From assembly GCF_900078705.1 (NCBI RefSeq), contig NZ_FKIF01000006.1, positions 1,054,001-1,118,000 on the forward strand: a DNA stretch of 64,000 bases, given 5' to 3'. This document shows positions 33,294 through 42,689 of the stretch, piece by piece (positions within the stretch are counted from its first letter, which is position 1; the number at the start of each line of letters is the position of its first letter). A model generated the notes under the pieces. That model was not told the DNA's origin. It searched no databases and saw nothing but the letters and a program-made list of their open reading frames with translations. The DNA comes from Bordetella ansorpii (GTDB lineage: Bacteria > Pseudomonadota > Gammaproteobacteria > Burkholderiales > Burkholderiaceae_B). The position numbers were made by a program, and so were the translations under genes.

Positions 33294-34817
33294 TTATCCG
33301 CGCGCAGCTTCCCGCAGCGACATGCCCAACTGCACGCGGCGCTGCAGCCACAGACTGGGGCGGTAGCGCATGTCGCCCGTGACACGCTGCATGTTGCGCA
33401 GGATCTCGAGGATGCGCTCGCTGCCCAGCTCGTCGCCCAGCGTGAGCGGACCGGCCGGATAGCCCAGGCCCAGCGTCACGGCCAGGTCGATGTCTTCCGG
33501 CGTGGCGATGCCCTGCTGCGCGATGTCGCAGGCGATGTTGACGATGCTGGCCACGATGCGCTGCGCGACGAAGCCCGCCGAATCCTGCACCACCGTGACC
33601 GGCGCGCCATCGGCGGCGAACAGCGCATGCGCGGCGTCGCGCCATTCGGCCGTCGTGCCCGGCGACGCCATCAGGGTGCGGCGGCGCGTGGGCTCGAAGG
33701 CATGCAGCGTATCCAGTCCCACGGTGCGCGCGGCATCCAGGCCCTGGTCGGCCACGCAAGTGGAGACGTCTTCACCGAACGGCGTGACCACGATCAGCGC
33801 ATCGGCCGGCGGCTTGGCCGCGGCCACCGGCTCGGCGCCCAGCGTGCGCAACAGCGCGGCGGCGCGCGCATGGCCATCGGCATGCCTGGGGCTGATCCAC
33901 ACCTTCAGGCCAGCCTTGGCCGCCGGCACGGGCGGCTCGGCCGGCACCTGCTTCTGGCCATCCTGGTACACGTAGAAGCCTTCGCCCGCCTTGCGCCCGA
34001 CCAGGCCGCCCGCCAGGCGCACGGTGGTGATGGGCGACGGACGGAAGCGCGGCTCGTCGAAGAACTGGCGGTAGATGGACTCCATCACCGGATGCGACAC
34101 GTCAAGCGCGGTCAGGTCCAGCAGCTCGAACGGGCCCATGCGGAAACCGGCCTGTTCGCGCATGATGGCGTCGATCTGGCTGAACGTGGCCACGCCTTCC
34201 TGGGCGGTGCGCAGGCCGTCGATGTTCATGCCGCGCCCGGCGTGATTGACGATGAAGCCGGGCATGTCCTTGGCGCGCACGGGCGTATGGCCCATGCGGC
34301 GCGCCAGTTCGGCCAGCACGTCGCCGGCGGCCGGATCGGTGCGCAGGCCGTCGATGACCTCGACCACCTTCATCAGCGGCACGGGGTTGAAGAAGTGATA
34401 GCCCGCCACGCGCCCAGGTTGCTGGCAGCCGGCCGCGATGGCGGTGATGGACAGCGACGAGGTGTTCGACGCCAGGATGCAGTCGGCGCCGACGATGGCC
34501 TCGAGCTTGGCGAACAGTTCCCGCTTGACGTCCAGGCGCTCGACGATGGCCTCGATCACCAGTTGGCAATCCGCCAGGGCCTCCAGGTTGGGAGCCGCCA
34601 CGACGCGCTCGAGCGCGGCGCTGGCCTGCCCGGCGCTGAGCTTGCCCTTCTGCGACAGCTTGTCCCAGGTCTGGCGCAGCGATTCCCGCGCGGCCGCGAC
34701 GGCGTCCGCGCTGGTGTCGTACAGGCGGACCGTCAGGCCGGCCTGCGCGGCGATCTGGGCGATGCCGCGCCCCATGGCGCCCGCGCCCACGACGCCGATC
34801 GTCTGGATGTCCTTCAT
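33294..34817 (-). CDS. 3-hydroxyacyl-CoA dehydrogenase (PaaH type)
   Basis: A 507-residue enzyme oxidising 3-hydroxyacyl-CoA with NAD. The Rossmann motif is GVVGAGAMGRGIA at about residue 8. The catalytic region includes SNTSSLSIT and GYHFFNPVPLMKVVEV (His of the dyad), followed by a first C-terminal domain (KDMPGFIVNHAGRGMN) and a second one (about 420-505). This length and two C-terminal domains fit the PaaH/PaaC type of phenylacetate and fatty-acid pathways. It is the last gene of a leftward cluster with CoA-transferase and acyl-CoA dehydrogenase. Confidence 0.9.
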   Translation of the reverse strand: MKDIQTIGVVGAGAMGRGIAQIAAQAGLTVRLYDTSADAVAAARESLRQTWDKLSQKGKLSAGQASAALERVVAAPNLEALADCQLVIEAIVERLDVKRELFAKLEAIVGADCILASNTSSLSITAIAAGCQQPGRVAGYHFFNPVPLMKVVEVIDGLRTDPAAGDVLAELARRMGHTPVRAKDMPGFIVNHAGRGMNIDGLRTAQEGVATFSQIDAIMREQAGFRMGPFELLDLTALDVSHPVMESIYRQFFDEPRFRPSPITTVRLAGGLVGRKAGEGFYVYQDGQKQVPAEPPVPAAKAGLKVWISPRHADGHARAAALLRTLGAEPVAAAKPPADALIVVTPFGEDVSTCVADQGLDAARTVGLDTLHAFEPTRRRTLMASPGTTAEWRDAAHALFAADGAPVTVVQDSAGFVAQRIVASIVNIACDIAQQGIATPEDIDLAVTLGLGYPAGPLTLGDELGSERILEILRNMQRVTGDMRYRPSLWLQRRVQLGMSLREAARG

Positions 34818-34868
34818 CGTATGGCTCCTCGTCTTCTCTATGGTTGGATGGCGGCTGGCGCGCGGGCC

Positions 34869-36098
34869 TCAGGCCCGCGGTTGCGCCAGCGCCTGGATAT
34901 CGTCTTCGGACAGGCCCAGGCGCTCTTGCAGCACCTGCCGGGTGTGCTGGCCCAGCATGGGCGGCGCGTGGCGGTACTGCACGGGACTGCCGGAGAATTT
35001 CAGCGGGCTGGCCGCCATGGGCACCTTGCCCGCGGTGGGATGCGGCAATTCCAGCCGCATGTTGCGTGCCAGCACCTGCGGATCCTGGTAGACTTGGTCG
35101 AGCGTGTTGATGGGGCCGGCGGGCACGCCCGCGGCTTCCAGTTCGGCCAGCCACCTGTCGCGCTCACCGGTGGCCATGCGCTCGGCCAGCAAGGGCACCA
35201 GCGTGTCGCGGTTCTGCACGCGCTGCGGGTTGGTGGCGTAGCGCGGATCGGCGGACAGCTCGGGCAGGCCGATGACGCGGCTGTAGTTGCGGAACTGGCT
35301 GTCGTTGCCCACGGCCACGATCAGGTGGCCGTCGCGCGCGGCGAACACCTGGTACGGCACCAGGTTCTGGTGCGCGTTGCCGGCGCGGCGCGGCGCCTTG
35401 CCCGAGGTCATGAAATTGAGGTTCTGGTTGGCCATCATGGCCACCTGGCAGTCGAGCAGCGCCATGTCCAGGTGCTGGCCCAGGCCGCTGCGCGCGCGCT
35501 CGTGCAGCGCGGCCAGGATGCCCACGGTGGAGTACATGCCGGTCATCAGGTCGGCCACGGCCACGCCGGCCTTCTGCGGACCGCCGCCAGGCAGGTCGTC
35601 GCGCTCGCCGGTGATGCTCATCAGGCCGCCCATGCCCTGGATCATGAAGTCGTAGCCGGGACGGCTGGCGTAGGGGCCGGTCTGGCCGAAACCCGTGATG
35701 GAGCAGTAGATGAGACGCGGATTGATCTGGCTCAGGCTGTCGTAGTCCAGGCCATACTTGCGCAGGCCGCCCACCTTGAAGTTCTCGACCAGCACGTCGC
35801 TTTGCGCCGCCAGTTCACGCACCAGCTCGGCGCCACGCGGCGTGGCGATGTCCAGCGCCACCGACAGCTTGTTGCGGTTGGCCGAGAGATAGTAGGCCGC
35901 CTCGGTGGTGTCGTTGCCGTGCTCGTCCTTCAGGTACGGAGGCCCCCACTCGCGCGTGTCGTCGCCCGCGCCGGGCCGCTCGATCTTGGTGACCTCGGCG
36001 CCCAGGTCGGCCAGGTTCTGGGTGCACCAGGGACCGGCGAGCACACGGGTCAGGTCCAGCACGCGAATGCCGGTCAGGGGAGCGGAGCGTTGCGACAT
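34869..36098 (-). CDS. Class III CoA-transferase (CaiB/BaiF family)
   Basis: A 409-residue CoA-transferase. The N-terminus GIRVLDLTRVLAGPWCTQNLADLGAEV is characteristic. Catalytic Asp lies in GVAVADLMTGMYST near residue 170, and GYDFMIQGMGGLMS is also conserved. Such enzymes move CoA between an organic acid and an acyl-CoA donor such as succinyl-CoA. It probably activates the substrate of the neighbouring beta-oxidation enzymes; the acid is unknown. Confidence 0.9.
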   Translation of the reverse strand: MSQRSAPLTGIRVLDLTRVLAGPWCTQNLADLGAEVTKIERPGAGDDTREWGPPYLKDEHGNDTTEAAYYLSANRNKLSVALDIATPRGAELVRELAAQSDVLVENFKVGGLRKYGLDYDSLSQINPRLIYCSITGFGQTGPYASRPGYDFMIQGMGGLMSITGERDDLPGGGPQKAGVAVADLMTGMYSTVGILAALHERARSGLGQHLDMALLDCQVAMMANQNLNFMTSGKAPRRAGNAHQNLVPYQVFAARDGHLIVAVGNDSQFRNYSRVIGLPELSADPRYATNPQRVQNRDTLVPLLAERMATGERDRWLAELEAAGVPAGPINTLDQVYQDPQVLARNMRLELPHPTAGKVPMAASPLKFSGSPVQYRHAPPMLGQHTRQVLQERLGLSEDDIQALAQPRA

Positions 36099-36222
36099 GA
36101 TTCAGGCACTGTCTGAGAAAGGGAATCGACCATATTAGCCGCGCGGACCGCCCGGCATGTTCCGTTTTGCGCACGTTCTTGTGCCCCCCGGACACAATGG
36201 GGGCACCAGCCGTGAAAACGCT

Positions 36223-37371
36223 TCAGCGATGGGCTTTCAGCACTTCGCGCGCGATCACCACCTGCTGCACCTGAGAAGTGCCTTCATAGATGCGGAACAG
36301 GCGCACGTCGCGGTAGAAGCGTTCGACCGCGTACTCGGCCATATAACCCGCGCCGCCGTGGATCTGCACCGCGCGGTCGGCCACGCGGCCCACCATCTCG
36401 CTGGCGTACAGCTTGCAGCAGGCCGCTTCCAGCGTGGTGTTCTCGCCGCGGTCGCGCTTGCGCGCGGCGTCCAGCACCATGCAGCGCGCGGCATACAGCT
36501 CGGTCTGGCTGTCGGCCAGCATGGCCTGCACCAGCTGGAAATCGGCGATGGGCTGGCCGAACTGCTTGCGTTCCAACGCATAGCGGGCCGCGTCGCGCAC
36601 CAGGCGTTCGGCGATGCCCACGCACAGCGCCGAGATGTGCAGGCGCCCTTTGTCCAGCACGCGCATGGCGGTGCGGAACCCCGTGCCCTCCTTGCCGCCC
36701 AGCAGGCTGGAAGCGGGTACGCGGCAATCCTCGAACACCACGTCGCAGGTCAGCGCGCCGGCCTGCCCCATCTTCTTGTCGGGCTTGCCCAGCGTCAGGC
36801 CCGGGGTGCCGGCCTCGACCAGGAAGCAGGAAATGGAATCCGCGCCGCGTTCCTGCGAGGTGCGCGCCATGACCGAGAACAGCCCCGCGATGGGCGCGTT
36901 GGTGATGAAGCGCTTGGTGCCGTTCAGGATGTAGTGGTCGCCGTCGCGCACGGCGCTGGTGCGCAGCGACATGGCATCCGAACCGGCCTCGGGTTCGGTC
37001 AGGGCGAACGAACCGATCACCTCGCCGCTGGCCAGCAGCGGCAGGTAGTGGCTGCGCTGCTCGTCGGTGCCGCTCATCACGATGGATTGCGAGCCGATGC
37101 CGATGTTGGTGCCCGCCAGCGAACGGAAGGCCGGCGAGGTCTGGCCCAGCTCGAACACCACGCGCACCTCCTCTTCCATGGTCAGGCCCAGGCCGCCGTA
37201 GTCGGGCGAGATCGACAGGCCGAACAGGCCCAGTTCGCGCATCTCCTGGACGATGCCTTCGGGCATGGCGCCCGTGGAGGCCAGCTCGTCCTCGGCGGGC
37301 ACCAGGCGTTCGTTGACGAAGCGGCGCACCGCGTCCAGCAGCAGGGTCAGGGTTTCGTTGTCCAGAGCCAT
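36223..37371 (-). CDS. Acyl-CoA dehydrogenase
   Basis: A 382-residue FAD enzyme making the 2,3-enoyl-CoA. The ATG at 37371 starts MALDNETLTLLLDAVRRFV. Domains in order are an N-terminal helical domain, the beta domain with FALTEPEAGSDAMSLRTSA (FAD and substrate contacts), and a C-terminal domain ending IYEGTSQVQQVVIAREVL. The catalytic Glu of the short/medium-chain type lies in that EGTS motif. The frame stays open upstream through the regulator gene, but the start above is supported by family length. Confidence 0.9.
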   Translation of the reverse strand: MALDNETLTLLLDAVRRFVNERLVPAEDELASTGAMPEGIVQEMRELGLFGLSISPDYGGLGLTMEEEVRVVFELGQTSPAFRSLAGTNIGIGSQSIVMSGTDEQRSHYLPLLASGEVIGSFALTEPEAGSDAMSLRTSAVRDGDHYILNGTKRFITNAPIAGLFSVMARTSQERGADSISCFLVEAGTPGLTLGKPDKKMGQAGALTCDVVFEDCRVPASSLLGGKEGTGFRTAMRVLDKGRLHISALCVGIAERLVRDAARYALERKQFGQPIADFQLVQAMLADSQTELYAARCMVLDAARKRDRGENTTLEAACCKLYASEMVGRVADRAVQIHGGAGYMAEYAVERFYRDVRLFRIYEGTSQVQQVVIAREVLKAHR

Positions 37372-37412
37372 CGGGGTTCCTGGCGAATCAAGAGAAGAAA
37401 GAAGAGCCCGCG

Positions 37413-38024
37413 TCAGGGACGCAGGCCGTTGGTGATCAGATCGAAATAGCCCTCGGCGATGCGCTGCGCGCTGTCGCCCTGGCCGGGCTTGTACCAGCGC
37501 ACCATCCAGTTCAGCATGGAGAGCACCGCGCGGCCCGTGGCCGCCACGTCGACGGCCCGGAAATGGCCTTGCGCCACGCCTTCGGCCAGCACTTCGCGCA
37601 GCAGGGCCTCGTAGCCGTCGCGCAGGCGAGCCGCGTCGGCGCGCTCGGGCAACGCCATGCCGGAATAGCCGATCAGCATGGTGACGAACTGGGCGTGGTG
37701 GCGCTCGAAGAAGCCGGCGTGCGCCTGCATGAAGGCGCGCAGCTTGGGCAGGCCCGGCTCGGCCTGGAAGGTGGCCGAACGCACCGCCTGCGACAGCCCC
37801 TCGATGGTTTCGAGGATGATGGCGTCGTAGATGTCCTGCTTGGTCTGGTAGTAGTGGTAGATGGCCGCCTTGGAGACGCCCAACTGGCCGGCCAGGTCGG
37901 CGATGGAGCTGTTCTCGTACCCGCTTTGGGCGAACAGGCTGGCCGCGGCGGCCAGGATGCGTTCGCGCGGGGCCTCCAGCGTGGGAGGACGGCCGCGGCG
38001 GGGAGAAGGGGACGGTTCTGCCAT
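37413..38024 (-). CDS. TetR/AcrR-family regulator
   Basis: A 203-residue repressor with an N-terminal TetR helix-turn-helix (about 23-65: RERILAAAASLFAQSGYENSS, LGVSKAAIYHYYQTK) and a variable ligand domain. It is divergent from the nitronate monooxygenase-like gene. A perfect palindrome between them is a likely operator, so it probably controls both directions, with an acyl-CoA as a plausible inducer. Confidence 0.9.
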   Translation of the reverse strand: MAEPSPSPRRGRPPTLEAPRERILAAAASLFAQSGYENSSIADLAGQLGVSKAAIYHYYQTKQDIYDAIILETIEGLSQAVRSATFQAEPGLPKLRAFMQAHAGFFERHHAQFVTMLIGYSGMALPERADAARLRDGYEALLREVLAEGVAQGHFRAVDVAATGRAVLSMLNWMVRWYKPGQGDSAQRIAEGYFDLITNGLRP

Positions 38025-38092
38025 GAGGATCGAGCTTTTCGCGCATTGACAGCGCGACGGAGCCTGCCGTTAAATTTGTGGAGCGATTTAAT

Positions 38093-38108
38093 TACCGGAC
38101 GACCGGTA
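38093..38108. promoter_or_regulatory. Likely TetR operator
   Basis: TACCGG-ACGA-CCGGTA is a perfect 6-bp-arm palindrome flanked by AT-rich bases (AATT..ATAATT), in the middle of the divergent region between the TetR gene and 38169. Its form (ACCGG/CCGGT arms) is common for TetR regulators of fatty-acid genes. Confidence 0.65.
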
Positions 38109-38168
38109 GATAATTATAGGACGGCCCGCCGCGTTCGGACAATCCCCGTCCCTTGTCGAGGAGCTTGC

Positions 38169-39161
38169 ATGAGTACACCCGCCGTTTCCGCCCGTCCCGC
38201 CACCGTCACGGACCTGTACGCCCGCCTGACGCTGCCCGTGGTGTGTTCGCCCATGTTCATCGTGTCCAACCCCAAGCTGGTGCTGGCGCAATGCGCGGCC
38301 GGCGTCATGGGCTCGTTCCCGGCCCTCAATGCCCGCCCGCAAAGCCTGCTGGACGAATGGCTGGACGAAATCAACGGCGGCCTGCAATCGCTGCGCGAGG
38401 CCGAGCCGCAACGCAAGATCGCGCCCTACGCGGTCAACCAGATCATCCATACCTCGAACGACCGGCTGGAGCACGACCTGCAATCGTGCGAACGCCACAA
38501 GGTGCCCTACATCATCACCAGCCTGCGCGCGCCGGGCGATGTGGTGGCGGGGGTGCACGCCTGGGGCGGCAAGGTCTTCCACGACGTGACCACGCTGCGC
38601 CACGCCGAGAAGGCGCTGGAAGCGGGCGTGGACGGCCTGATCCTGGTGTGCGCGGGCGCGGGCGGCCATGCCGGCACGCTGAGTCCGCTGGCGCTGGTAT
38701 CCGAAGTGCGCCGCTTCTACGACGGCCCGCTGATCCTGTCGGGCGCCATCGCCACCGGCGACGCCATCCTGGCCGCGCAGGCCATGGGCGCGGACTTCGC
38801 CTACATCGGCACGCGCTTCATCGCCAGTGCCGAAGCCAACGCGGCCGAGGGCTACAAGCAGGCCATCGTCGAGGCCAGCGCCTCCGACATCCTGTACACC
38901 CCCTTCTTCACCGGCATTCCGGGCAACTACCTGAAATCCAGCATCGTCGCGGCGGGCCTGGACCCCGCGGCCCTGCCCTCGCCCGAGGCCGGCGCGTCGA
39001 ACTTCGGCAGCTCGCGCACCAAGCCCTGGAAGGACATCTGGGGCGCGGGCCAGGGCGTGGGCGCCATCGACAGCGTGCTGCCGGCAGGCGAAATCGTGGC
39101 GCGGCTGCATGGCGAATACACGGCCGCCCGCGCGCGCCTGGCCAACGGAGCCTTCTGGTGA
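38169..39161 (+). CDS. Nitronate monooxygenase-like FMN enzyme
   Basis: A 330-residue TIM-barrel flavoprotein of the 2-nitropropane dioxygenase family. Conserved blocks are LPVVCSPMFIVSNPKL at the start, LVCAGAGGHAGTLSPL (FMN phosphate loop and catalytic-type His) near 160, ILSGAIATGDAILAAQAMGADFAYIGTRF, and the C-terminal SSRTKPWKDIWGAGQGVG. In CoA-ester clusters such proteins may reduce or oxygenate CoA-linked intermediates, so true nitronate activity is not certain. Its stop overlaps the next GTG. Confidence 0.85.
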   Translation: MSTPAVSARPATVTDLYARLTLPVVCSPMFIVSNPKLVLAQCAAGVMGSFPALNARPQSLLDEWLDEINGGLQSLREAEPQRKIAPYAVNQIIHTSNDRLEHDLQSCERHKVPYIITSLRAPGDVVAGVHAWGGKVFHDVTTLRHAEKALEAGVDGLILVCAGAGGHAGTLSPLALVSEVRRFYDGPLILSGAIATGDAILAAQAMGADFAYIGTRFIASAEANAAEGYKQAIVEASASDILYTPFFTGIPGNYLKSSIVAAGLDPAALPSPEAGASNFGSSRTKPWKDIWGAGQGVGAIDSVLPAGEIVARLHGEYTAARARLANGAFW

Positions 39162-39922
39162 ACGCGCCGGCAGAAGACACGGGTGTCGTCAGCACGCGCG
39201 AAGGCGCGGTGCTGACGCTGACCATCGACCGCCCCGACCGCCGCAATGCGCTGCACCTGGCCGCCTACGGCGAACTGGCCGCGCAATTGAAGCGCGCCAA
39301 CGAGGATCCCGGCCTGGCCGCCGTGATCCTGACCGGCGCGGGCGCGCACTTCACGGCGGGCAACGACCTGCGCGACTTCCAGGCGCAGCCCCATCGGCCG
39401 GCGGGCGACAGCGCGGGCCTGGGCTTCCTGCGCGCGCTGATCGACCTGGACGTGCCGGTGATCGCGGCGGTCGAAGGCTACGCCATCGGCGTGGGCGTCA
39501 CGCTGCTGCAGCACTGCGACTTCGTGCATGCGGCCGGCAACGCCACGCTGCGCATGCCTTTCACGTCGCTGGGCCTGTGTCCGGAAGGCGGCTCCAGCCT
39601 GATGATGGCGCGGCTGGCGGGCGCCCGCAAAGCAGCGCAATGGCTGCTGCTGGGCAAGGCCATCGATGCGCGCGAAGCCTGCGAGGCGGGCCTGGTCACC
39701 AGCGTGACCCCGGCGGGCGGCGCACTGGCGGCGGCCCAGGCCACCGCCGCGCAGTTGGCCGCGCTGCCCGCCGGTTCGCTGCGCGCCAGCAAGTCGCTGA
39801 TGCGACGCGCGGACCGCGCGGCGCTGCACGACACGCTATCGGTGGAAGCGGATGCGTTCCGCCAACGGCTGGCCTCGCCGGAAGCGCAGCAGGCGTTCGC
39901 CAAGTTCTTCGAGAAGAAATAG
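39158..39922 (+). CDS. Enoyl-CoA hydratase/isomerase
   Basis: A 254-residue crotonase-fold protein. GTG at 39158 overlaps the previous stop (GTGA). The oxyanion-hole regions are AHFTAGNDLRDF (about 60-72) and EGYAIGVGVTLLQHCDFV (about 105-122), followed by FTSLGLCPEGGSSLMMARL with a catalytic-type Glu. It is probably translationally coupled to the FMN enzyme and works in the same acyl-CoA pathway. Confidence 0.87.
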   Translation: MNAPAEDTGVVSTREGAVLTLTIDRPDRRNALHLAAYGELAAQLKRANEDPGLAAVILTGAGAHFTAGNDLRDFQAQPHRPAGDSAGLGFLRALIDLDVPVIAAVEGYAIGVGVTLLQHCDFVHAAGNATLRMPFTSLGLCPEGGSSLMMARLAGARKAAQWLLLGKAIDAREACEAGLVTSVTPAGGALAAAQATAAQLAALPAGSLRASKSLMRRADRAALHDTLSVEADAFRQRLASPEAQQAFAKFFEKK

Positions 39923-40028
39923 CGGGTCGGGCCGCCGGCACGGCGGCCGCTGCACGGGTCCGGGAGCTCGGGCCGGACGCCCGGACGGCGCGCAGGTGCG
40001 CGGCGTCCGCTCAAGCACCGCGCCCGCT

Positions 40029-40862
40029 TCAGAACGGCGCGTTCGACGTGAAGTTCGGCGGCCGCCGCTCGCGCAGCGACTGAATCCCTTCGCGCACGTC
40101 CGGTCCCGCGAAGCCCATGAACTCCAGCGCCAGCGAGGCATCGAAGCTGGGACCGGCCAGGCGCAGCCAATTGTTCAACGCATACTTGGTCCAGCGGATC
40201 GCCGTCTGCGAACCCGTGGCCAGGCGATTGGCCACCTCGAATGCCCGCGGCAGCAGGTCCGCCTCGTCCACGCACAGCGACACCAGGCCGATGCGCTCGG
40301 CCTCTTCGCCGCTGACCGTCTCGCACAGCAGCAGGTAGTACTTGGCCTTGGCCATGCCGCACAACAGGGGCCACACGATGGCGGCATGGTCGCCGGCCGC
40401 CACGCCCAGGCGGGTGTGGCCGTCGATGATGCGCGCGTCGCGCGTGGCGATCGAGATGTCGGCCAGCAGGCCCGCCACCAGCCCCGCCCCCACCGCCGCG
40501 CCATGCATGGCCGACACGATGGGCTTGCCGCAGTTGATCACGTTGTAGACCAGGTCGCGCGCCTCGCGCCACACGCGGGCGCGGATCTCGAAGTCATCGG
40601 CCATCTGCTGGACTAGGTCCAGGTCGCCGCCCCCGGAAAAGCCCTTGCCCTCGCCCCGCAGCACCACCGCGCGCGTGTCGGGATCGGTGTCGATGTCGCG
40701 CCAGATGTCGGCCAGTTCGCGATGCATGCGGTCATCGGCCGTGGACAGGCGGCCCGGCTGATGCTGGGGCGATCCCATGATGACCTCCAGCACGCCGTGC
40801 GGGTGGCGGCGCAACTTGAGCGATTGGTAATGGGCGTAGTGATCCAGCTCGGGATTGAGCAT
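40029..40862 (-). CDS. Enoyl-CoA hydratase
   Basis: A 277-residue crotonase. The ATG at 40862 follows GGAG. Oxyanion-hole blocks are [13 protein letters not shown] and [39 protein letters not shown] replaces the usual Glu-containing segment and lacks an obvious second catalytic Glu, so the reaction may differ from hydration (for instance decarboxylation or hydrolysis). It is convergent with the gene before it. Confidence 0.82.
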   Translation of the reverse strand: MLNPELDHYAHYQSLKLRRHPHGVLEVIMGSPQHQPGRLSTADDRMHRELADIWRDIDTDPDTRAVVLRGEGKGFSGGGDLDLVQQMADDFEIRARVWREARDLVYNVINCGKPIVSAMHGAAVGAGLVAGLLADISIATRDARIIDGHTRLGVAAGDHAAIVWPLLCGMAKAKYYLLLCETVSGEEAERIGLVSLCVDEADLLPRAFEVANRLATGSQTAIRWTKYALNNWLRLAGPSFDASLALEFMGFAGPDVREGIQSLRERRPPNFTSNAPF

Positions 40863-41076
40863 CGTTGGTCTCCTGGATATGTTGCAGGCCATGGCCCGCA
40901 TTTTTCTTTTCTCGCCGCACGCCGGAACGCGGGAGAGGTTTTTCGACGCCGAGCGCCCTGCGCGGGGCGGCGCCGCTTGAAGCGCCATCCCGCCGAAGCC
41001 CGGCGTAGGGGCCAAGCCCCCACATCAGGCACTATAGAGGGATCGTCCACCGCCTGCCCGCCCGACGTATCAGCCC

Positions 41077-41925
41077 ATGAACACTGCGCCCGCCCCCATC
41101 CTGCGCGAACACCTGCCCGCGTTGTTCGCCGCACGCGCCGACGACTCGCACAAGGGAACGCACGGCACGCTGGCCGTGCTGGGCGGGGGGCCCGGCATGG
41201 CAGGTGCGGCGCTGCTGGCCGCGCGCGCCGCGCTGCGCACGGGGGCGGGCAAGGTATTCGTAGGCTTCGCGCAAGAAGGTCCGCCCCTGGCTTGCGACCC
41301 CATGCAACCGGAGTTGATGCTGCGTGTCGCGGACGACTTGCTCGCCGACGGCGCCCTGGGCATCACGGCATGGGTGGCGGGTTGCGGATTGGGCACCGGC
41401 CCGCTGGCCGTCAGATCGCTGTCGGCCCTGTTCGCGCGGCGCGGCGACGCCGCGATGGTGCTGGACGCGGATGCGCTGAACCTGCTGGCCCAGGGCGCGG
41501 TAGCCGCGCAATGGGGCCAGGCGCCCGTGGCGCTGACGCCCCACCCCGCCGAAGCCGCCCGGCTGCTGGGCTGCACCACCGCCGACGTGCAGGCCAGCCG
41601 CCCCGAGGCGGCACAGGCCCTGGCCCGCCGCTACGCCGCGTGGATCGCGCTGAAAGGCGCCGGCACGCTGGTGTGCCGCCCGGATGGGCACTGCGCCATC
41701 AACACCACCGGCAATCCTGGCCTGGCCACGGCAGGCACGGGGGACGTGCTGGCCGGCATCATGGGCAGCCTGTTCGCGCAACGCATCCCCCTGGACCAGG
41801 CGGTACCCGGCGCCGTCTGGCTGCATGGCGCCGCCGCCGACCGGCTGGTCGAGGCCGGCGTCGGGCCTATCGGACTGACGGCTGGTGAACTGGCCGATGC
41901 GGCCCGGCGCATCCGCAACGGCTGA
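41077..41925 (+). CDS. nnrD: ADP-dependent NAD(P)H-hydrate dehydratase
   Basis: A 282-residue ribokinase-like enzyme that repairs damaged NAD(P)H. The N-terminal block [20 protein letters not shown] and the nucleotide loop [17 protein letters not shown] (GTGD motif) are typical, as is [11 protein letters not shown]. It lacks the N-terminal epimerase domain found in fused YjeF proteins, so NnrE must be encoded elsewhere. Confidence 0.9.
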   Translation: MNTAPAPILREHLPALFAARADDSHKGTHGTLAVLGGGPGMAGAALLAARAALRTGAGKVFVGFAQEGPPLACDPMQPELMLRVADDLLADGALGITAWVAGCGLGTGPLAVRSLSALFARRGDAAMVLDADALNLLAQGAVAAQWGQAPVALTPHPAEAARLLGCTTADVQASRPEAAQALARRYAAWIALKGAGTLVCRPDGHCAINTTGNPGLATAGTGDVLAGIMGSLFAQRIPLDQAVPGAVWLHGAAADRLVEAGVGPIGLTAGELADAARRIRNG

Positions 41926-42221
41926 CCGACAGCGCGCCCCCTCTGGCCACGGCTTGGCGGCTGGGCAGCGGATAACCGGCAGATGACAAGTCTTGGTCAA
42001 CGGATGGACGGGCTGGGGTCCGGCCAACGCCCCAAATCCAGGGGTTGCCTGCCGCACACACGGCCCTGTTCCAGGCGCGCGACACTCCAAGGCCACCGTC
42101 CAATATCCAATAACCCAATGATTCATAAAGGATTTTCTTGGATAAAGTTTGACTGCGCCACTCCTGCTCATCGTGGAAACGCCGCTGGCTCGCCTGTGGA
42201 AAAGTGCATTTTTGCCACACC
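41926..42221. other. Intergenic stretch without recognised genes
   Basis: Between nnrD and the promoter region of the small gene at 42307 I see no convincing coding frame. AT content rises from about 42110 towards the promoter. Confidence 0.4.
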
Positions 42222-42274
42222 TAGGGTTTTCCCCTAAATTCTGCTTGCGCTCGATCTAGGGTTATCCCTATAAT
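42222..42274 (+). promoter_or_regulatory. Promoter with two TAGGG..CCCTA dyads
   Basis: A perfect TATAAT at 42269-42274, with TTGCGC 18 nt before it as a weak -35. Two inverted repeats lie on it: TAGGG-N5-CCCTA at 42222-42236 and TAGGG-TTAT-CCCTA at 42257-42270, the second touching the -10. The two are about 34 nt apart (roughly three helical turns), like a pair of operators for one dimeric regulator. Confidence 0.7.
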
Positions 42275-42306
42275 CGTTTCTACTGATAGACCAACTGGAG
42301 TACACC

Positions 42307-42540
42307 ATGAGCGACCTGAGCCTGAACACCAATAGCCGTCTGACCGATGCGCTGGAACGTGACCTGCTGCGTGGCGCAATGGAAAACCCTTCGTCCCTGC
42401 GTGCCCAGAACGTGCTGATGTCCGCCGTTTCGGGTGTTGCCCGCGCGATCGGCAATCTGTTCGCCTTTTTTGACGAAGTCCACGAAACGATGAACCGCGC
42501 CCGCGCCCAGAACGCGCGCTTCAGCGGTTCGCACTGGTAA
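42307..42540 (+). CDS. Small conserved-looking protein
   Basis: A 77-residue protein; GGAG lies 8 nt before the ATG. It is Asn/Arg/Ala-rich with an amphipathic middle (LMSAVSGVARAIGNLFAFFDEVHETM). It superficially resembles DUF1127-type small proteins but lacks their C-terminal signature. Codon use is less GC-biased at its start than in neighbours. It has its own regulated promoter and a long 3' region ending in a strong terminator. Confidence 0.65.
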   Translation: MSDLSLNTNSRLTDALERDLLRGAMENPSSLRAQNVLMSAVSGVARAIGNLFAFFDEVHETMNRARAQNARFSGSHW

Positions 42541-42638
42541 GCCGTCCCGACGTGCGTGCCGGGCGGCGACCGATCTCCCGCCCAGCCCGGTCCAACCACG
42601 TCCCGACGGTCACGCGGCCCGGCCTCACCCGCGCCGCC

Positions 42639-42677
42639 CGCCATGTCCCCGCGAGCAGCACCTGCCCGGACATGGCG
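42639..42677 (+). other. Long-stem hairpin in the 3' region of the small gene
   Basis: CGCCATGTCC (42639-42648) pairs perfectly with GGACATGGCG (42668-42677) around a 19-nt loop. It lies just before the GCAGT repeat and supports a structured transcript. Confidence 0.55.
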
Positions 42678-42689
42678 CCCCGATGTCGT

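Noticed and set aside
33189-36116. Very long plus-strand open frame (975 codons) opposite the dehydrogenase and CoA-transferase genes
   Set aside because: It is His/Arg/Gly-rich shadow sequence caused by GC-rich codon structure. The minus-strand frames carry clear enzyme motifs.
36223-38046. Acyl-CoA dehydrogenase frame open through the TetR gene, suggesting a 607-residue fusion
   Set aside because: The upstream part is out-of-frame TetR sequence with unnatural composition, and the dehydrogenase has its own normal start at 37371.
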